DNA of 5,096 nucleotides from Clostridia bacterium (lineage in GTDB: Bacteria; Bacillota; Clostridia; CAKSNL01; HGM11501), in assembly GCA_030535815.1 (NCBI GenBank), contig JAUNRD010000163.1, positions 1 to 5,096 on the forward strand, written 5' to 3'. The stretch's first letter is position 1. The number at the start of each line of letters is the position of its first letter. This document shows positions 1 to 5,025 of the stretch, in pieces. Under the pieces are notes generated by a model. It was given only the letters and a program-made list of their open reading frames with translations, did no database searches and was not told where the DNA came from. Position numbers and translations under genes: made by a program.

Positions 1-798
1 CTCTGTCATAGGGCGTCTTTTTCCTTTGGAGGCTTCAAGGCACTGGAGAGTAAGCGGATTGTAATCTGTGCCAAGAGCCATCGAATAGCCGTTATTGACA
101 TCTAAATTATCAAACAGGTTTTTAAGTAAATCAACAACACATTCGCCGTTGTAATAAGGGTATAACCCGGAGGCCAAACAGCCGAGATTATCGCAATTAT
201 CAAGATAAAGAATAAAATTCCACGAAACAATGGCTTCGTATATGTTTTCTGCCGGATAAAGAGGAACCTTCTCTAATGCCTTTATCAGTTTTTCGTCGGC
301 ACAGGAGGCTTTAAGATAATCAAGGCACCTTGATATGTAGCATTTAATTCCTTCTATAACATGCATGAGACCTTCGCGCATATCTTTATCTTCGATTCTT
401 TCAATTCTTTCTGCGTATGACAATAATCCTTCTTTTAAGATGCGCTCATAGTTTGGCATAGAATGTGTGTACATACTGCCTGCAACAGTATGCTCAACCG
501 GAACTGACGGATGATATTTGCAAAAGTCCGACAGGAATTGGTTTGCCAGAGCGGCATCCTTTTTGCATACATCATTGTAGTCTATACTCATCCCTGACAT
601 ATATGATGGATATATGCTCATTTTTTTTGGAAGAATGCCCGACGGATACAAAGCTTTGCCTTCGTAAGGAGCAAGTTCGCAGTTTTCGTAAAATCTTCTT
701 ATGCCCAATGCTTTTCTGTAAAAAAGACTTCTTTGTTCCTCTTCATACATTCCTGATGCGCCATATTCTCCGATAAGCTTGAATTTTTCTGAAATCAT
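1..798 (-). CDS. Pyruvate-formate-lyase-like (glycyl radical superfamily) protein, C-terminus outside window
   Basis: An open frame of 266 codons runs from an ATG at 798 to the window edge without a stop, so only the N-terminal part is visible. AAAGGGGA lies about 6 bases before the ATG, supporting this start. Residues from about 100 to 266 resemble the PFL-type domain: a segment HSMPNYERILKEGL, a helical region, then PAENIYEAIVSWNFILYLDN, LYPYY, and finally LTLQCLEASKGKRRPMTE, which matches the PFL-domain pattern of a Leu-rich strand, LEA, and a basic-Pro turn. Canonical members are radical enzymes acting on pyruvate, glycerol, choline and similar substrates. The catalytic Cys and the C-terminal Gly-radical loop would lie in the missing part, so activity cannot be judged. 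The LCLEA-like segment arrives early compared with my recollection of classical members, suggesting a shortened N-terminus. It is transcribed divergently from the AraC-type gene at 913. The family call is by eye; the substrate is unknown. Confidence 0.65.
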   Translation of the reverse strand, partial: MISEKFKLIGEYGASGMYEEEQRSLFYRKALGIRRFYENCELAPYEGKALYPSGILPKKMSIYPSYMSGMSIDYNDVCKKDAALANQFLSDFCKYHPSVPVEHTVAGSMYTHSMPNYERILKEGLLSYAERIERIEDKDMREGLMHVIEGIKCYISRCLDYLKASCADEKLIKALEKVPLYPAENIYEAIVSWNFILYLDNCDNLGCLASGLYPYYNGECVVDLLKNLFDNLDVNNGYSMALGTDYNPLTLQCLEASKGKRRPMTE

Positions 799-823
799 AA
801 CAATCCCCTTTCTGTCTGATTAG

Positions 824-852
824 ATTTTACCCTAAACAAGCGGATTTGTCCA
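824..852 (-). promoter_or_regulatory. Sigma-A promoter of the PFL-like gene
   Basis: Read on the minus strand, TGGACA (847-852) and TAAAAT (824-829) are separated by exactly 17 bases. The predicted transcript starts near 817, giving a leader of about 18 bases that contains the AAAGGGGA ribosome binding site. The -35 box directly abuts the -35 box of the divergent AraC-type gene. Confidence 0.65.
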
Positions 853-882
853 TTGACATATCTATTCATCATATGGTAAAAT
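853..882 (+). promoter_or_regulatory. Sigma-A promoter with extended -10 for the AraC-type gene
   Basis: TTGACA at 853-858 and TAAAAT at 877-882 are separated by 18 bases, with TGG immediately before the -10 box (an extended -10). The start would be near 889, leaving a leader of about 24 bases with AGGAGG at 900-905, seven bases before the ATG at 913. Confidence 0.7.
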
Positions 883-912
883 CATAACTAATGATAAAAA
901 GGAGGAAGATGG

Positions 913-1719
913 ATGCGATATGAGATTTTCTCTGACGGCAGTGCATCTTTGCTTAAACTGAATTCAATGGGAGTAAGCGGGGATGTGAATGTTACGAAAT
1001 TCGGGCCTGCACGAAGAGATTTATATATAATTCATTATGTAACCAAAGGGAAAGGATACTATAACGGGAATGAGGTAAACGAGGGAGAAGGCTTTCTTAT
1101 ATATCCCGGTCAAGATGAGGTATACTATCCTTCAAAAAGTAATCCGTGGGAGTTTTTATGGATTATATCATCGGACGAAGCCATGAAAGAAATCTTTGAA
1201 AGATATAATGCAGATTCAGATACATTGATTTTTAAGTATGATACCGTACCTGTGGCTAAAAAAATCGGAAGTATGATTATGTCTGAAAACGGAAAAATTT
1301 CAGACTCCCTTAAAATGCTGGAGATGTTTTTGCATATATTAAACAGTCATACATATACAAGGTTTTCGTCTAAGCGCGTGCCCGACAGTGAAATATATCT
1401 GAATTTTTGCACAGACTTTATTGAAACCAATATGCATAAGAAAATTACGGTGGAGGAGCTGTCGCGTCTGGCAGGAATAAGCCAGCCTTATCTGCACAAA
1501 ATTTTCAGGAAAAGATTTAATATGTCAACAAAAGAGTATATAACATGGTATAAAATGAAGAAAGCCAAAGAATTGCTGGTTGAAACAAGTATGTCGATAA
1601 CTGAAATTGCAAATTCTGTCGGTTACAGTGATGTTCTCGCATTTTCCAGGGGTTTTTCTTCAAGGGAAAATATGTCACCGCAAAAATACCGGCAGCTTAT
1701 GAAAAAAGACGGAGTTTGA
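913..1719 (+). CDS. AraC-family transcriptional regulator with N-terminal cupin sensor domain
   Basis: This 268-residue protein has the normal length and architecture of an AraC/XylS-type sugar regulator. Residues about 20-90 form the AraC_binding cupin, recognisable from RRDLYIIHYVTKGKGYYNG, the turn EGEGFLIYPGQ and the PWEFLWI strand. Residues about 165-262 form the paired helix-turn-helix domain: helix pair one in ITVEELSRLAGISQPYLHKI (178-197), helix pair two in SITEIANSVGYSD and the closing MSPQKYR motif (228-260). The usual Gly before the SP of that motif is Asn here. The start is fixed by AGGAGG seven bases upstream. It is divergent from the PFL-like gene and shares its control region, so it probably activates that gene in response to a sugar or related ligand. 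The ligand cannot be read from sequence. Codon use is relaxed (AAA for Lys, ATA for Ile common), unlike the operon beyond 1896. Confidence 0.93.
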   Translation: MRYEIFSDGSASLLKLNSMGVSGDVNVTKFGPARRDLYIIHYVTKGKGYYNGNEVNEGEGFLIYPGQDEVYYPSKSNPWEFLWIISSDEAMKEIFERYNADSDTLIFKYDTVPVAKKIGSMIMSENGKISDSLKMLEMFLHILNSHTYTRFSSKRVPDSEIYLNFCTDFIETNMHKKITVEELSRLAGISQPYLHKIFRKRFNMSTKEYITWYKMKKAKELLVETSMSITEIANSVGYSDVLAFSRGFSSRENMSPQKYRQLMKKDGV

Positions 1720-1736
1720 GCATAGGAATCCATTGT

Positions 1737-1771
1737 AAAAGGCAGAAACGATTTAATCGTTTCTGCCTTTT
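1737..1771 (+). terminator. Strong intrinsic terminator after the AraC-type gene, potentially bidirectional
   Basis: A perfect 16-base inverted repeat, arms 1737-1752 and 1756-1771, with a 3-base loop TTA. The GC-containing core GGCAGAAACGAT pairs with ATCGTTTCTGCC, flanked by four A on the left and four T on the right. It lies 17 bases after the stop codon at 1719. The A/T flanks are symmetric, so it could also stop transcription arriving from kdgK on the other strand. Confidence 0.88.
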
Positions 1772-1789
1772 GGATTTCTGTTTTTAATA

Positions 1790-1866
1790 GAGCATCCCGA
1801 AAAAATGCTGTTCGCATTTTTCGTTGTATTGCCTGCACCCTTGAACGGGTTCCGGCAATGTCGCTC
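1790..1866. other. Branched inverted-repeat element in the gap after kdgK
   Basis: GAGC (1790-1793) can pair with GCTC (1863-1866) and encloses two hairpins. The first has arms 1798-1808 and 1814-1823 (CGAAAAAATGC with GCATTTTTCG, one extra A). The second has an outer stem ATTGCC (1828-1833) with GGCAAT (1854-1859), a 3x3 internal loop, and an inner stem ACCC (1837-1840) with GGGT (1847-1850) around a 6-base loop. Together they would make a three-way junction. No reading frame of note fits here other than an antisense extension into the regulator gene. It could be a dispersed palindromic repeat or a 3'-end structure; which one is unknown. Confidence 0.4.
1798..1823 (-). terminator. Possible weak terminator of the aldolase-kdgK operon
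   Basis: On the minus strand this reads CGAAAAATGC, loop GAACA, GCATTTTTTCG. The stem ends in a run of six T, as in A-tract/U-tract terminators, but the GC core is only about three pairs. It lies about 75 bases past the kdgK stop. The much stronger hairpin at 1737-1771 follows and may be the real backstop. Confidence 0.4.
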
Positions 1867-1893
1867 AAAATTTTTCTTTATTGAAAAATTTTG
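1866..1893. repeat. Perfect 11-base AT-rich inverted repeat at the kdgK 3' end
   Basis: CAAAATTTTTC (1866-1876) and GAAAAATTTTG (1883-1893) are perfect inverted copies around TTTATT. The repeat begins three bases beyond the kdgK stop codon, so it would form the first hairpin of the operon's 3' untranslated region. It may protect the mRNA 3' end or assist termination; neither is shown by the sequence. Confidence 0.55.
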
Positions 1894-1895
1894 GC

Positions 1896-2924
1896 TTATC
1901 TCTGTACTCTACCTGATCCGTCGCCGCCCATTAAGGTTTCAACTTCCTTAACGGTTACTCTGTTAAAGTCACCGATGATGGTGTGCTTTAAGCAGCTTGC
2001 TGCAACTGCAAATTCAAGAGCCTTCTTCATATCGTCATAGTTTAAAAGACCGTAAATCAAGCCTGCACCGAAGGAGTCGCCGCCGCCAACTCTGTCAACG
2101 ATATCCTTGATTTCATACTTCTTGGAAACATAGAATTCCTTGCCGTCGCAGATACAAGCAGACCAGTCATTGTGGTTTGCACTCTTGCTTTCACGAAGTG
2201 TGATTGCAATCTTTTCTGCGTTGGGATACATTTTAAGTACTTCCTTTGCAAGAACTTCGTACTTAGCTGTGTCAAGGTGACCGCCTGTAACGTCGCTTCC
2301 TGCTTCGATGCCGAGAGACTTCTGACAGTCTTCTTCGTTTGCGATGATTACATCAACGTACTTAACAAGCTCTCTCATAATTTCCTTTGCTTCCTTGCCG
2401 TATTTCCAGAGGTTCTTTCTGTAGTTAAGGTCGCAGGAAACCTTTAAGCCCATTTCCTTTGCTGCCTTACAAGCTGCAAGAGAAACATCAGCTGCGCTCT
2501 GGGAAAGAGCGGGGGTGATACCTGTGATGTGGAACCACTCTGCACCGTCGAAAATCTTCTTAAAGTCGAAAAGGTCGGGAGTAGCTAAAGCGATGGAAGA
2601 ATAAGCTCTGTCATAAATTACCTTGGAAGGTCTCTGGTTGGAGCCTGTTTCAAGATAGTATGTACCGAGTCTTCCTTCGGAATATACGATATCGGAAATA
2701 TCAACGCCGAAGCCGCGAAGCTGGCAGGTAAGTGCATATGTAATGTCGTGCTTGGGAAGAGCGGTAACGTACTTTGCTTCCATACCGAAGTTGGCAAGGG
2801 AAACTGCAACGTTTGCTTCACCGCCGCCGAAGGTTGCCTCAAGCATGGGGGACTGCATAAATCTTTCAAGACCGGGAGACTTAAGTCTTAACATAATTTC
2901 GCCGAGTGTAACAACTTTTTTCAT
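1896..2924 (-). CDS. kdgK: 2-keto-3-deoxygluconate kinase (PfkB/ribokinase family)
   Basis: A complete 342-residue cytoplasmic sugar kinase that phosphorylates 2-keto-3-deoxygluconate with ATP to give KDPG. PfkB signature one is seen as FGGGEANVAVSLANFG (32-47). Signature two is VDRVGGGDSFGAGLIYG (276-292), with the catalytic base Asp283 and the GGGD anion hole. YDRA (104-107) and CDLNYRKNLW (164-173) are the sugar-contact segments typical of KDG kinases rather than fructokinases. The tail GDGSGRVQR also fits the KdgK branch as I remember it. GAAAGGA lies about nine bases before the ATG. It follows the aldolase gene after only 18 bases, indicating one transcript. Codons are strongly biased: nearly every Lys is AAG and I saw no ATA, suggesting high expression. 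Alternative PfkB sugars such as 2-keto-3-deoxygalactonate are possible, but the aldolase partner favours KDG. Confidence 0.92.
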   Translation of the reverse strand: MKKVVTLGEIMLRLKSPGLERFMQSPMLEATFGGGEANVAVSLANFGMEAKYVTALPKHDITYALTCQLRGFGVDISDIVYSEGRLGTYYLETGSNQRPSKVIYDRAYSSIALATPDLFDFKKIFDGAEWFHITGITPALSQSAADVSLAACKAAKEMGLKVSCDLNYRKNLWKYGKEAKEIMRELVKYVDVIIANEEDCQKSLGIEAGSDVTGGHLDTAKYEVLAKEVLKMYPNAEKIAITLRESKSANHNDWSACICDGKEFYVSKKYEIKDIVDRVGGGDSFGAGLIYGLLNYDDMKKALEFAVAASCLKHTIIGDFNRVTVKEVETLMGGDGSGRVQR

Positions 2925-2942
2925 AACAAAACGTCCTTTCTA

Positions 2943-3899
2943 TTATTTCTGAAGAAGGTGAAGTGCAAAGCCTGCAATTTCATCCTTAAAGAATATAACC
3001 TTCATAGAACCGTCTGCATTGTAAAGAGCAGAAGATTCGTCAAATTCAATACCCTGAGCCTTTAAGTGGTAAACTGCTCTGTCAACAGAGTTTGTCTTGA
3101 TTGCGATGTGACCGTTTGCGCCTTTGCCTTTGCCCTTCATGATTTCGATAATCTTGCCCGCCCAGAAGCTGGAATTGCCTTCGGAAGTTTCAATACCGCC
3201 GAATGCCTTTGCAAACTTAACTGCAACGCAGGAAGCATCTGCAGCATCAGCTGTGTTAACACCGATGTGACCGATTTCAAAGCCAAGCATAATGGAAACA
3301 GCCTTCTTTGTAAGCTCGGTAATCTTGTCCCATTCGCCGTTTTCGATATAGTCTTCCTTAACCATAAAGCTTCCGCCGCAGGCAAGGATTTTCTTGTTTG
3401 TGATGTATGTGGTTAAGTTATCAAGTCCGATTCCGCCTGTGGGAATGAACTTAAGGTTTCCGTAGGGAGCAGATAAAGCCTTTATCTTGTCGATACCGCC
3501 GCTCTGCTCTGCGGGGAAGAACTTAACAACCTTTAAGCCAAGCTCCAAAGCCTGCTCAATTTCTGTGGGAGAAGTGCATCCGGGTGTGGGGATGATGTCA
3601 TTTTCCAGGCACCAGGAAACAACCTTGGGATTGAAGCCGGGGCTTACGATAAATTTTGCGCCTGCGTTTTTAGCACGCTGGGCCTGTTCTATGGTAAGAA
3701 CTGTTCCTGCACCAACTAACATTTCGGGGAAAGCTTCGGATACTCTCTTTATAGCTTCCTCGGCAGCCTCTGTTCTGAAGGTAATTTCGGCAATGGGAAG
3801 ACCGCCGTCGATTAAAGCCTTCGCAAGGGGAACAGCCTTTTCTACGTCATTGATTTTTATAACCGGTACGATACCGATATCGGATATTTTCTTTAACAT
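2943..3899 (-). CDS. eda: KDPG/KHG aldolase fused to a C-terminal VOC (glyoxalase-like) domain
   Basis: The 318-residue protein joins two parts. Residues 1 to about 205 are a class I aldolase of the Eda family, which splits KDPG into pyruvate and glyceraldehyde-3-phosphate and often also acts on 4-hydroxy-2-oxoglutarate. Visible motifs are AEITFRT with Glu38 and Arg42, VGAGTVL (62-68), PGCTSPTE (106-113), the Schiff-base Lys126 in VVKFFPAE, and the phosphate-binding PTGGI (153-157). Residues about 208-318 form a VOC-type module: strand GHIGVNTAD (His211), GKIIEIM (Glu252), NGHIAIKTNSVDRAVYHLKAQGIEF (His264) and the final strand GFALHLLQK (His314). These may supply a metal site of H-E-H-H type. 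Eda proteins alone are about 200-215 residues, so the tail is an addition. AAGAGGTG precedes the ATG by five bases. It is the first gene of the operon, with kdgK next. The aldolase call is firm; the tail's role is unknown. Confidence 0.92.
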   Translation of the reverse strand: MLKKISDIGIVPVIKINDVEKAVPLAKALIDGGLPIAEITFRTEAAEEAIKRVSEAFPEMLVGAGTVLTIEQAQRAKNAGAKFIVSPGFNPKVVSWCLENDIIPTPGCTSPTEIEQALELGLKVVKFFPAEQSGGIDKIKALSAPYGNLKFIPTGGIGLDNLTTYITNKKILACGGSFMVKEDYIENGEWDKITELTKKAVSIMLGFEIGHIGVNTADAADASCVAVKFAKAFGGIETSEGNSSFWAGKIIEIMKGKGKGANGHIAIKTNSVDRAVYHLKAQGIEFDESSALYNADGSMKVIFFKDEIAGFALHLLQK

Positions 3900-3932
3900 A
3901 AAAACACCTCTTTTAAAAATTTTTGCAATTAT

Positions 3933-3961
3933 ATTATATATTTTTCTTTTCCCTAAGTCAA
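3933..3961 (-). promoter_or_regulatory. Consensus sigma-A promoter of the aldolase-kdgK operon
   Basis: On the minus strand, TTGACT (3956-3961) and a perfect TATAAT (3933-3938) are 17 bases apart, with an A-rich spacer. Transcription should start near 3926, giving a leader of about 27 bases with AAGAGGTG (3905-3912). The near-consensus boxes agree with the high-expression codon use of the two genes. No terminator separates it clearly from the regulator gene upstream, so read-through from 4014 is possible. Confidence 0.78.
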
Positions 3962-3975
3962 TGCAAATTCTTGCT

Positions 3976-4004
3976 TTTTTTGCGAAAAATCTTTAATTTT
4001 TTGC
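3976..4004. promoter_or_regulatory. Direct repeat with 21-base period upstream of the operon promoter (possible AraC-type site)
   Basis: TTTTTTGC occurs at 3976-3983 and again at 3997-4004, exactly 21 bases apart, which is two helical turns. On the minus strand these are GCAAAAAA half-sites lying just upstream of the -35 box at 3956-3961. Two half-sites on one DNA face next to the -35 is the usual geometry for AraC-family activators, and a PocR-AraC gene is adjacent. The region is AT-rich, so chance is a real alternative. Confidence 0.35.
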
Positions 4005-4013
4005 TCTCTTTTA

Positions 4014-4856
4014 TCAAAGTGTAAGCTTTTTCCTGTAGGCGGTGGGAGAGATGCCTTTATACTTTTTAAAAAGCTTGCCGTAATAGGAGGCACCGGAAAA
4101 GCCTGAAGAGGTTGCAACCTCTTCAATAGAAAGGTCTGCTTTTTCTAAAAGCTCCAATGATTTATCAAGCTTTTTTAGGTTTATGTATTCGCCGAGAGCC
4201 ATACCGAAATGCCTGTTTGTAAGCTTGTATAAAGTGGTTTTGGAAAGGTAAGTTCCCTTTGAAATGGAGTCGGGCGTCAAGGCTTCGTCTATGTGAGCAT
4301 CGATATATTCCGTCAGTATGTCAAGCTTATGCCCGCTTTTTGTTTTTACCATATTTTCGGTTAAAATATATTTTGTAAGCATCACCGCCACGCTTATAAC
4401 GCCTTTTATCTTGCTGTCGTCAAAGGTGGGGAGTGCATCAAAGCTTTTTTTCATTTCTTCCATCGGAAGACCGGTGTGGGCGATTAAGGGATAAACCTTT
4501 TTAAAATCCGTTTCCTTTTTCATCTGTCCTAAAATTATGTAGCCAAGAACAGAATCGTTGTGAGTTATGGGAACCGCAATATCAATAAGCCCGGCGTGGC
4601 AGATGTGATGCTCCGCCTTAAGGCTTTTTTTACATCTTTCGATAAGCATACTGTCAGAGGCGTGACATTTTTTTTGAGCCTGTGGGAGGGAGTGAATAAG
4701 GCGGCAATATGGCGGAACGTCAAAATGCGCCTTATAGTCATTCCACAAAATCTGCGTATTACCGTCCTTGTCAATAAGATTTATATTTATTCCCGTGGCG
4801 TTGGAAAAGTCGCGAAGTGCCGAAATAAGCTTTTCTTTGTCATAACGTATAATCAT
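4014..4856 (-). CDS. PocR-domain AraC-family transcriptional regulator
   Basis: A 280-residue regulator from the ATG at 4856. Residues about 8-165 are a PocR-type sensory domain, recognised from YCRLIH (Cys51), KKCHASD (Cys64), ERCKKS (Cys75), HHICHAGLIDIAVPI (Cys86) and the strand SVLGYIILGQM. This fold binds small molecules in known relatives, such as PocR of propanediol use. Residues about 178-277 are the AraC double helix-turn-helix: TPDSISKGTYLSKTTLYKLTNRHFG (194-218) and LSIEEVATSSGFSGASYYGKLFKKYKGISPTAYRK (242-276), ending in the canonical G-SP-YR motif. The frame stays open to 5078, but a consensus promoter at 4873-4901 falls inside that extension, and its residues look unlike any domain, so the shorter start is preferred. 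The gene lies directly upstream of, and in the same direction as, the aldolase-kdgK operon, making it the likely regulator. Its ligand is not readable from sequence; KDG or a hexuronate derivative is a guess from context. Confidence 0.88.
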   Translation of the reverse strand: MIIRYDKEKLISALRDFSNATGININLIDKDGNTQILWNDYKAHFDVPPYCRLIHSLPQAQKKCHASDSMLIERCKKSLKAEHHICHAGLIDIAVPITHNDSVLGYIILGQMKKETDFKKVYPLIAHTGLPMEEMKKSFDALPTFDDSKIKGVISVAVMLTKYILTENMVKTKSGHKLDILTEYIDAHIDEALTPDSISKGTYLSKTTLYKLTNRHFGMALGEYINLKKLDKSLELLEKADLSIEEVATSSGFSGASYYGKLFKKYKGISPTAYRKKLTL

Positions 4857-4860
4857 AAAA

Positions 4861-4866
4861 TCACCC
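4861..4866 (-). promoter_or_regulatory. Ribosome binding site deciding the start of the PocR-AraC gene
   Basis: Minus-strand GGGTGA lies four bases before the ATG at 4856, closer than usual. An in-frame ATG at 4874 lacks any Shine-Dalgarno and overlaps the -10 box, so it cannot be on the main transcript. GGGGA at 4868-4872 is an alternative at 11 bases but is near or before the predicted transcript start. Confidence 0.5.
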
Positions 4867-4872
4867 GTCCCC

Positions 4873-4901
4873 ATTATAAAGCATAAGGAGTGATTCGTCA
4901 A
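4873..4901 (-). promoter_or_regulatory. Sigma-A promoter of the PocR-AraC gene
   Basis: On the minus strand, TTGACG (4896-4901) and a perfect TATAAT (4873-4878) are 17 bases apart. The predicted start near 4866 leaves a leader of only about ten bases before the ATG at 4856, so the message would be almost leaderless. Confidence 0.7.
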
Positions 4902-4961
4902 GGATTTTACAATTTGGGGAATATAGTGCGAAAATAGAGAACTATTTGCCCGATGTGGGTA

Positions 4962-4990
4962 TTGAAAAAAGTAAAGTTTTGTAGTAAAAT
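4962..4990 (+). promoter_or_regulatory. Sigma-A promoter of the membrane-protein gene at 5026
   Basis: TTGAAA (4962-4967) and TAAAAT (4985-4990) are separated by 17 bases on the plus strand. The predicted start near 4997 gives a leader of about 29 bases. The 60 bases between this and the opposite promoter at 4896-4901 hold a short inverted repeat, AAATAG (4932-4937) with CTATTT (4942-4947), of unknown meaning. Confidence 0.6.
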
Positions 4991-5025
4991 TATCCGTGAT
5001 AAAATTAAAAGGCGGCGTATTTTTT

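Larger units (their letters stand above)
823..883. promoter_or_regulatory. Symmetric inverted repeats spanning the divergent promoters (possible operator)
   Basis: GATTTTACC (823-831) is a perfect 9-base inverted copy of GGTAAAATC (875-883); these arms hold the two -10 boxes. Nested inside, ATTTGTC (844-850) and GACATAT (855-861) form a second inverted repeat with one mismatch around CATT, covering the two abutting -35 boxes. The centres of the two repeats coincide to within a base. The outer symmetry is partly what two similar back-to-back promoters would give; the inner one is a plausible binding site for the AraC-type regulator. Function is inferred. Confidence 0.5.

Noticed and set aside
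465..776. Plus-strand open frame of 103 codons
   Set aside because: It is antisense to the PFL-like gene, has no ribosome binding site, and its Cys/Phe/Leu-rich composition is typical of a shadow frame.
834..850. Possible catabolite-repression (cre) site around AACAAGCGGATTTGT
   Set aside because: It has a central CG and ACAA/TTGT symmetry but does not match the cre consensus well enough; its symmetry is part of the promoter palindrome.
1623..1868. Minus-strand frame of 81 codons across the AraC-type gene's end and the hairpin gap
   Set aside because: It crosses both the strong terminator and the inverted repeats and has no supported start, so it is not a credible gene.
3487..3996. Plus-strand open frame of 169 codons
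   Set aside because: It is antisense to the aldolase gene and runs through its promoter; the sense strand has clear catalytic motifs.
3982..4004. Hairpin GCGAAAAAT with ATTTTTTGC as a terminator for the PocR-AraC gene
   Set aside because: It has a mismatch, almost no GC core, and on the transcript strand it is followed by A rather than T, so it does not look like an intrinsic terminator.
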